From contig JBEULL010000018.1 in assembly GCA_041287365.1 (NCBI GenBank), forward strand, positions 62,001 through 126,000: a stretch of DNA of 64,000 nucleotides, read 5' to 3'. The DNA comes from JAQVIJ01 sp041287365 (lineage in GTDB: Bacteria; Desulfobacterota; Dissulfuribacteria; Dissulfuribacterales; DYLC01). Shown one piece after another: positions 58,887 through 64,000 of the stretch (its first letter is position 1; each line of letters starts with the position of its first letter). The translations under genes were made by a program, and so were the position numbers. The notes beneath the pieces are model-generated. The model was not told the origin of the DNA, did no database searches, and was given only the letters and a program-made list of their open reading frames with translations.

Positions 58887-59519
58887 ATGTTGATACGCTT
58901 TCTGATCCTTGCAGCGTTTTGTATGACAGGCTGGCTGACACCGGTGTCTGTATCCGCCGGTGGTATTATTTATACGTTTACGGATTCAAAGGGTGTGATG
59001 CACTTCACCAATGTGCCGGCCGATTCTCGTTACAAACCCATGGTGCTCAAGGGTTATTCCAATACCTTTGTAGTGCGTGCATCCGGCGTCTCCAGAAAAC
59101 AGCCCAATGCCAAGGAGATACAGAGGCGCATTCTGGAGTATGAAAACACCATTCTTGCTGCGGCGCGAGCCCATTCGTTGGATCCAGCCCTGATAAAGGC
59201 GGTCATTGCAGCGGAATCAGCAGGGATCATGGATGCCGTGTCTCCGAAGGGTGCTATTGGCCTGATGCAATTGATGCCTGGCACTGCCGCCGATCTCCTG
59301 ATCTCCAATCCACGCAATCCCCATTACAACATATGGGGAGGGGCGCAATATCTGAAACAGATGCTGAATCGTTTCAACGGTAATATAACCCTGGCCCTTG
59401 CGGCCTATAATGCCGGTCCTGCTACTGTGGAGAAGGCCGCCGGTGTGCCGTCCATTCCGGAGACTCAGGAATATATAAGACGGGTGATGACTCTCTGGAA
59501 TGAATATAAAAATAGTTGA
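58887..59519 (+). CDS. Lytic transglycosylase with DUF4124 domain
   Basis: The protein is about 210 residues (a TTG start at 58881 is also possible). A signal peptide ends near VSVSAGG. A DUF4124-like segment (IYTFTDSKGVMHFTNVPADSRY) is followed by the SLT lysozyme-like domain. The catalytic Glu lies in AAESAGIMDAVSPKGAIGLMQLMPGTA near residue 113, then IWGGAQYLKQML and AAYNAGPATVEKA. It cleaves peptidoglycan in the periplasm. Its stop overlaps an upstream in-frame start of the ferredoxin gene. Confidence 0.9.
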   Translation: MLIRFLILAAFCMTGWLTPVSVSAGGIIYTFTDSKGVMHFTNVPADSRYKPMVLKGYSNTFVVRASGVSRKQPNAKEIQRRILEYENTILAAARAHSLDPALIKAVIAAESAGIMDAVSPKGAIGLMQLMPGTAADLLISNPRNPHYNIWGGAQYLKQMLNRFNGNITLALAAYNAGPATVEKAAGVPSIPETQEYIRRVMTLWNEYKNS

Positions 59520-59545
59520 ACCAATACATCATAGAGGATTCTGAT

Positions 59546-59974
59546 ATGGACAAGAGAATGCTCGTTTTACGATTTCCTAACAATGTAACCGATAAACCCA
59601 TAGTCTGTCGTCTGAGTCGTGATTTTTCTCTGGATTTCAATATATTGAAGGCTGAAATCTTCCCTGGTCGTGAGGGATTGATGGTACTGGAGGTATCCGG
59701 ACCAAAAAAGGAAATGAGCAAGGGGCTTGCCTATCTGAAGGCGCAGGGCGTGGTGATTACGTCCGTGGCCCGTGAAATACGCAGAAACGATGATACCTGC
59801 ATTCAGTGCGGTGCATGCACTGGTATCTGCCCTACACAGGCTTTGAGCCTGGAACCAGGGACATTTCGTGTACTTTTTGAGCCTAAGAAATGCACTGCTT
59901 GCGGTATGTGTCTCATGATCTGCCCTGTCAGGGCCATGGAGATACGTTTTGCCAAGGAAAAGATCCTGGCCTGA
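59546..59974 (+). CDS. NIL-domain ferredoxin (two 4Fe-4S clusters)
   Basis: The product is 142 residues from the ATG at 59546, preceded by AGAGGA; ATG 59516 gives ten more. The N-terminal NIL domain (LRFPNNVTDKPIVCRLSRDFSLDFNILKAEIFPGREGLMVLEVSG) is the fold found at the C-terminus of MetN-type ATPases. A bacterial ferredoxin domain with CIQCGACTGICP and CTACGMCLMICP follows. In methanogens NIL ferredoxins take part in sulfur assimilation. Here it precedes mnmA directly, which suggests a role in tRNA thiolation (inference). Confidence 0.88.
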   Translation: MDKRMLVLRFPNNVTDKPIVCRLSRDFSLDFNILKAEIFPGREGLMVLEVSGPKKEMSKGLAYLKAQGVVITSVAREIRRNDDTCIQCGACTGICPTQALSLEPGTFRVLFEPKKCTACGMCLMICPVRAMEIRFAKEKILA

Positions 59975-59991
59975 CCCTTTTCTTCCATTCC

Positions 59992-61029
59992 TTGCATCAT
60001 AACAATCAACATTCTGTATTGGTAGCCCTGAGCGGCGGCGTGGACAGTGCGGTAGCTGTCATTTTGCTGAAAGAGGCAAAATACCATATAGAGGCGTTTC
60101 ACATGGAGATATCCCGTTCCGGTGTTGAAAAGGCCCGTGAACTGGCCGCCGTGTTGAGTGTAAATCTGCACGTTTTGAATGTGAATGCGGTTTTTCAAAA
60201 GGAAGTAGTGGATTATCTGATGCAAAACTATACCGCAGGCCTTACTCCAAATCCATGTGTGCGCTGTAATGCACTGGTCAAATTCCGTCTTGGTCATCAG
60301 CTTCGAGAAAGGCTCGGACTTCGTTATTTTGCAACAGGTCATTATGCCCGGCTTTTAGATGGTGTTTGTCATAAAAGATTGCTGAAGGGCCTCGATGTGA
60401 AAAAGGATCAGTCCTATTTTCTGCATCAGGTCCCGATTGAATTGCTGGACCATACTATGTTCCCACTTGGAGATTTGACAAAAAAACATGTGCGGGAACT
60501 GGCTGTTTTGCATGGTATAGGAGATGCTGTCGCTCGTGAAAGTCAGGAGCTATGTTTCATTTCGGGGGATTATCGTGAATTCCTGCTGTCCAAAGGCGCG
60601 ATTTCTGCATTTCAGCCCGGGGATGTGGTGACAGCGGATGGAGTAGTAATAGGAAGACACTCGGGCATAGCAGGCTATACAATAGGGCAGAGGCAAGGGC
60701 TCGGTATTTCCGATGCAACACCTTACTATGTCCTGGCTGTGGAGGCGGCTACAAACAGGTTGATAGTCGGCAAAAAAGAGGATTTGATGAGCGGTTTTTG
60801 TATGGTACGAGGTATCAACTGGCTGGTTTCTTTGGAGGAAGCCGTTTCCATGCCATGTGAGGTGCGGTTGCGTTACAGACATAAAGGGGTGACAGCCAGG
60901 TTGGAGCCTGCGGCTTCCGGTGAGATGATGGTGTTGTTCAATGAGCCTGTGCCAGCCATTACGCCAGGGCAATTCGCGGTTTTTTACAGGGATGAACAGG
61001 TGTTGGGCGGGGGTGAGATATGCGGATAG
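59992..61029 (+). CDS. mnmA: tRNA 2-thiouridylase MnmA, CXXC type
   Basis: The start is uncertain: TTG 59992 (or 60016/60019) leaves the first strand VLVALSGGVDSAVAV intact, while upstream sequence belongs to the ferredoxin gene. The PP-loop SGGVDS, the GHYARLLDG region, and the catalytic Cys of ESQELCFISGDYREFL (near residue 188) are present. The other site reads NPCVRCN (Cys 89 and 92), where E. coli has NPDILCN. A Cys-x2-Cys plus Cys set is the form proposed to bind a 4Fe-4S cluster. It makes s2U34 in Glu, Gln and Lys tRNAs. Overlaps mtaB by 10 bp. Confidence 0.88.
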   Translation: MHHNNQHSVLVALSGGVDSAVAVILLKEAKYHIEAFHMEISRSGVEKARELAAVLSVNLHVLNVNAVFQKEVVDYLMQNYTAGLTPNPCVRCNALVKFRLGHQLRERLGLRYFATGHYARLLDGVCHKRLLKGLDVKKDQSYFLHQVPIELLDHTMFPLGDLTKKHVRELAVLHGIGDAVARESQELCFISGDYREFLLSKGAISAFQPGDVVTADGVVIGRHSGIAGYTIGQRQGLGISDATPYYVLAVEAATNRLIVGKKEDLMSGFCMVRGINWLVSLEEAVSMPCEVRLRYRHKGVTARLEPAASGEMMVLFNEPVPAITPGQFAVFYRDEQVLGGGEICG

Positions 61030-62348
61030 GCCTGTACACCCTTGGCTGCAAGGTCAATCAGTTCGAGACGGATGCAGTTTCGGAACTGTTGATCGATCGT
61101 GGAGCGGAGATAGTGCCTTTTAACGAAGAGGCGGATGCCTACGTTATCAATACCTGTGCAGTTACATCTAAGGCGGCCTTTCAGTCACGACAGGCCGTAA
61201 GAAGGGCCCTCAAGCATCAGAATGCCAGGGTGATCGCCACGGGCTGTTTCGTGCAGGCAGATCCTCAGGCGATTCTGGATATCTCCGACGATATATGTAT
61301 GGTTGGCAATGCCTTCAAGGAGCGGATTGCAGAATATGTCTGGTCTACTACAGAATATGCACCTGGCTGTCTGGGCATGTATCTGTGTGACATGTCTCGT
61401 GTGCAGCGAATATCGTCTCTTCGTGTTTCCAGAACATTAGAGCGCACTCGATTGTTTTTGCGGGTGCAGGATGGCTGTAATGCCTTTTGTGCTTATTGTA
61501 TCGTGCCCTTCACTCGCGGGCCGAGCCGCAGTTTGGAACCCGAGCTGGTGATAGAGCAGGTGCGTTCAGCTCATGCATTAGGTATTCGTGAGGTAGTGAT
61601 TACCGGAATTCATGTGGGTCTGTACGGCCAGGATCTCGAAGGCCGGCACACCATCTTTTCTCTCTGTCGAATGCTCTGCGATACCTTTCCTGAAATGCGT
61701 TTCCGTTTGAGTTCTCTGGAGCCCACGGAACTTTCCGATGATTTTTTGTTATGGGCTGCATCTGCATCGAATTTTTGCCCGCACTGGCATATACCTTTGC
61801 AGAGTGGTTCGACTTCGGTGTTGAAGGCCATGAACCGTCACTATACAGCGGAATATTATGCCGAACTGATTCAGCGCATTCATGTTGTGATGCCGAACGC
61901 CGCCATCGGCGCGGATGTAATGGTGGGTTTTCCCACTGAAACAGCGGCGGATTTCGAGTCCGCTTGTCGTATGATCTCAAAATTACCCATTTCATACCTG
62001 CATGTATTCCCTTTTTCCAAAAGGCCAGGTACTCTGGCAGAGACCATGAAAGATCAGGTCAGACCTGAGGAAAAGGCGGCCAGAGCCAGGGTGTTGCGGG
62101 AACTTGGAATGCAAAAAAGGATGGAATTCTGGCAAAAACAGATAGGTAATTCAGCTATCTGCCTTGTGGAGCGCAGGAATGAGGAAACCGGATATTGGGA
62201 AGGACACACGGAAAACTACCTGCCTGTGGTGTTACCTGGCAGCGATGCCACGGATATCAGAAATCAATTCGTGGAGATTGTACTGAAAGAGATACGCAAT
62301 GATATGATCTGGGCGGTCACTGACATCACTGCATCGTGTAATGAATAA
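61020..62348 (+). CDS. mtaB: tRNA t6A37 methylthiotransferase MtaB
   Basis: The 442-residue radical SAM enzyme has an N-terminal UPF0004 domain with cluster cysteines in TLGCKVNQ, NTCAVTS and ATGCFVQ. The radical SAM motif CNAFCAYC is near residue 154, and a C-terminal TRAM-like domain follows. MtaB converts t6A to ms2t6A at position 37 of tRNAs reading ANN codons. MiaB and RimO are excluded by the CKVNQ(F)E N-terminus and the spacing, which match MtaB best. Its adjacency to mnmA makes a tRNA thiolation pair. Confidence 0.9.
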   Translation: MRIGLYTLGCKVNQFETDAVSELLIDRGAEIVPFNEEADAYVINTCAVTSKAAFQSRQAVRRALKHQNARVIATGCFVQADPQAILDISDDICMVGNAFKERIAEYVWSTTEYAPGCLGMYLCDMSRVQRISSLRVSRTLERTRLFLRVQDGCNAFCAYCIVPFTRGPSRSLEPELVIEQVRSAHALGIREVVITGIHVGLYGQDLEGRHTIFSLCRMLCDTFPEMRFRLSSLEPTELSDDFLLWAASASNFCPHWHIPLQSGSTSVLKAMNRHYTAEYYAELIQRIHVVMPNAAIGADVMVGFPTETAADFESACRMISKLPISYLHVFPFSKRPGTLAETMKDQVRPEEKAARARVLRELGMQKRMEFWQKQIGNSAICLVERRNEETGYWEGHTENYLPVVLPGSDATDIRNQFVEIVLKEIRNDMIWAVTDITASCNE

Positions 62349-62402
62349 TCAGATTGTAACTGAAGGGGAAGAAATAACTTCTTGCATGTATTTGAAAAGA
62401 TA

Positions 62403-62489
62403 TGGTGCCGGAGGTCGGAATCGAACCGACACGGAGTTGCCCCCACCGGATTTTGAGTCCGGCGCGTCTACCAGTTCCACCACTCCGGC
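62403..62489 (-). tRNA. tRNA-Leu (anticodon CAA)
   Basis: On the minus strand the 7-bp acceptor stem is GCCGGAG/CTCCGGC with discriminator A and an encoded CCA (62405-62403). The anticodon stem CCGGA/TCCGG holds the loop CTCAAAA, giving CAA (codon UUG). The long variable arm (TGGGGGCAACTCC) is of the class II type expected for leucine. The T loop GGTTCGATTCC is present. Confidence 0.95.
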
Positions 62490-62513
62490 ATCGAGGTGTT
62501 TTGACGTGGGCAA

Positions 62514-62542
62514 ATCATAGCTAAAAATAAGTGTCGTGTCAA
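62514..62542 (-). promoter_or_regulatory. Sigma-70 promoter of tRNA-Leu
   Basis: A perfect TTGACA (62542-62537) and TATGAT (62519-62514) on the minus strand are 17 bases apart. The start would lie about 18 bases before the tRNA. This is the best sigma-70 match in the window. Confidence 0.65.
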
Positions 62543-62739
62543 TGAGAAAAACAGTCGGACTGCGGGGTATGGCTACATCCGTTGAGCGAACGCTTTCTTG
62601 ATATATTTTGAAAAACAGTCAAAAACATACAAAAGAACAGGCGAATGTTGTTTGTCTCAAACCTGTTGTATTTATAACGTTAAGTAGCCATGACAGTATG
62701 AAAGCAGTATCCACATAATATTGAGTCAGGAGGATGTCT

Positions 62740-63052
62740 ATGTCTGAGTTCAGGAATGTAACTGTCGTAAAAAATGCCAATGTTTATTTCGGTGGTAAAG
62801 TGACGAGCCGAACCGTGTTGTTTGAGGATGGTTCCAGAAAGACCCTTGGTGTTATGCTGCCGGGGGGACTATGAATTCGGCACGGCGCAAAAGGAGCTTA
62901 TGGAGATTCTGGCCGGCGAACTGAATGTGCTGTTGCCAAAAGAGAAGGAGTGGATCACCATCACCGCAGGCCAGAGCTTCGAGGTGCCTGCAAATGCCAG
63001 GTTTGCCCTGAAGGTCAAATCCGTGTGCGATTACTGCTGTTCGTATCTATGA
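62740..63052 (+). pseudogene. ppnP: Pyrimidine/purine nucleoside phosphorylase PpnP, frameshifted
   Basis: AGGAGG precedes an ATG at 62740. The first frame reads a PpnP N-terminus (VKNANVYFGGKVTSRTVLF...TLGVMLPGG) and stops at 62872. The next frame continues without loss from DYEFGTAQKELMEILAGELNVLLP to the C-terminus at 63052. The switch falls in a run of six G (62862-62867); with five G the two parts join as MLPGDYEFGT, which matches the family. The small cupin phosphorolyses nucleosides. The cause may be a real frameshift, slippage-dependent expression or a sequencing error in the homopolymer. Confidence 0.8.
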
Positions 63053-63148
63053 TAATATCTTGAAATATTTCACAAATTGAAGGCCGATGGCGTCGCAAAA
63101 ATGATTTTTTATAAGGTTATCAAGATCGGGCGATGCATGTTTACTGTT

Positions 63149-64000
63149 TCAGTGCGTGGCCATTTTTTTTGCCATGGCCTGTGAATTGGCGATGCAGTCG
63201 TTGAAGCTGACGCCGCCTATCCAGTTGCAGCGCATGTAGATATTGGGGAGGTTTTTCGCTTCCTGTTGCAGGCATGAAAGCAGTGCGCCATAGCCTGTAT
63301 TGTATTGTGGAATGGCCTCCTGCCAGCGGAAAATGCGTACAAATTCAGGTGCAGTATCTATGCCCATGAGCTCTTTCAATTCCTTTTTGACGGTATTGAG
63401 CAGCGCTGAGTCGTCCAGACATGCCTGTTCCCGTGCCCTGGCGCCGCCGATCAGGCAACGCAGCAGGGCATAGCCGTCAGGCGCTCGATTGGGGAATATG
63501 GAAGAATCCCACAGCACACCCAGTATGCTGCGGCGTTCTATTTCTGGTATCAGAAAACCGAAGCCGTTCATGTCGTGTTTCAGGTTTTTTTTGTGGAATC
63601 CCAGGGCGGCTACCGTCACCGGCGGATAGTCTATGTTTTTCAGGGCAGAGGCCAGAGCTGGTGCATAGGGGGCTGTAAGGGACGCCGCTGTCTTGGCAGG
63701 GCATGCCATCACCACGTGCGTAGCGCTTATGGTATCGCCTCTTTCTGTGGTGATCTGCCATTCGTCTGAGGCATTGGCCTTGAAGAGTTCGACGGCCCCT
63801 GCATTGAGTTTGATGTGGTCTTGCAGCAGGGCTCCCAGACAATCCGTCAATTGGCTCATCCCCATCTCAAAGGACGTCAGGTGACCACCAGGCCCGGCTC
63901 CAGGCCCTTTTTTGCCCTCTTTGGCCGCCCTTTTTTTGAGGGACAACATGGCCTTTATGAGGCTTCCGTAGGTCTGTTCCAGTTCGAATATTCGCGGAAA
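63149..64000 (-). CDS. hemG: Protoporphyrinogen/coproporphyrinogen oxidase, C-terminal part (5' end outside window)
   Basis: The frame is open to the window edge (an internal ATG lies at 63949). About 283 residues remain of a flavin-dependent amine oxidase-fold protein: the substrate-domain segment SFEMGMSQLTDCLGALL, VVMACPAKTAASL, and the FAD-binding end PNIYMRCNWIGGVSFNDCIANSQAMAKKM, which matches the HemY/HemG (PPOX) family. It oxidises protoporphyrinogen IX or coproporphyrinogen III in heme synthesis. It converges on ppnP; the 96-bp gap holds no clear terminator. Confidence 0.85.
   Translation of the reverse strand, partial: FPRIFELEQTYGSLIKAMLSLKKRAAKEGKKGPGAGPGGHLTSFEMGMSQLTDCLGALLQDHIKLNAGAVELFKANASDEWQITTERGDTISATHVVMACPAKTAASLTAPYAPALASALKNIDYPPVTVAALGFHKKNLKHDMNGFGFLIPEIERRSILGVLWDSSIFPNRAPDGYALLRCLIGGARAREQACLDDSALLNTVKKELKELMGIDTAPEFVRIFRWQEAIPQYNTGYGALLSCLQQEAKNLPNIYMRCNWIGGVSFNDCIANSQAMAKKMATH

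Noticed and set aside
59890..59991. N-terminal extension of MnmA to 59890
   Set aside because: It overlaps the cysteine-rich end of the ferredoxin gene in another frame, and MnmA family sequence begins only near 60016.
1..64000. CRISPR array, prophage, integrase or insertion sequence
   Set aside because: No regularly spaced repeats and no transposase or phage genes were found; the only mobile-like item is the palindrome at 10210.

Overview
The window is a gene-dense bacterial chromosome segment of about 50% G+C. By my reading it holds 53 protein genes, or remains of them, and two tRNAs. It has no phage, no CRISPR array and no insertion sequence. The gene set points to a Gram-negative anaerobe or microaerophile of the Desulfobacterota (former Deltaproteobacteria). 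The signs are a sigma-54 activator and a sigma-54 promoter, CarD, a two-subunit biotin-dependent pyruvate carboxylase, MreC, TolC and PilC, a BCAM0308-family protein, a divergent EF-G and many (4Fe-4S) proteins. The phylum is an inference from family content, not a database match.

Layout. Bases 1-9237 (plus strand) run gyrA (3' end), gpsA, a UPF0280 gene, an acetyl-CoA synthetase-type ligase, a small WxxGxW secreted protein, a creatininase-like gene, a TlpA-like lipoprotein, argJ and a GAF-AAA-HTH sigma-54 activator. Bases 9257-11028 (minus) hold rluD and carD, with a 141-bp palindromic MITE-like element between them. Bases 11236-17864 (plus) hold an orphan glutamate synthase large chain, mreC, a cupin and a PAP2 phosphatase. 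Bases 17914-20100 (minus) hold typA and a DsrE-like gene, and sfsA lies divergent to them. Bases 20933-21956 (minus) encode two exported proteins, one of them ferritin-like (DUF2202), behind a good sigma-54 promoter with palindromic upstream sites. Bases 22336-24520 (minus) are a tRNA-Pro, SpeD-like, SAM hydrolase and birA unit.

Bases 24671-29090 encode a complete TolC/HlyD/FtsX-permease/ATPase export system. Bases 29583-31003 hold a kinase-like gene overlapping a universal stress protein gene. Bases 31331-34872 are pycA-pycB, which need the BirA encoded at 22336. Bases 34913-36643 are a four-gene unit (DUF948, YtxH, BCAM0308, and a small zinc ribbon with an in-frame UGA). Bases 36625-40442 (minus) hold an OppD-type ATPase, a KaiC/RAD55-like ATPase and an EF-G. 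A class A penicillin-binding protein follows, then a CBS-ACT protein divergent from rho-rpmE-DUF1385-prfA-prmC, then pilC, uppP, and the EF-P region (efp and epmA against PilZ, a KamA-type radical SAM enzyme and purA). Bases 55395-62348 hold polA, a small transaldolase, a lytic transglycosylase, a NIL-domain ferredoxin, mnmA and mtaB. After a tRNA-Leu the window ends with a frameshifted ppnP and the 3' part of a protoporphyrinogen oxidase gene.

Most of the content is housekeeping. The points I find most worth a second look are: the SpeD homologue that has lost both the self-cleavage serine and the catalytic cysteine, sitting in a SAM-related operon; the zinc-ribbon gene with an in-frame UGA followed by well-preserved coding sequence (selenocysteine candidate or nonsense mutation); the sigma-54 promoter with TTTCGAC-N6-GTCGAAA upstream sites that controls an exported ferritin-like pair; the CXXC-type MnmA next to a NIL ferredoxin; the degenerate, A+T-rich proofreading region of Pol I; and the MITE-like palindrome.
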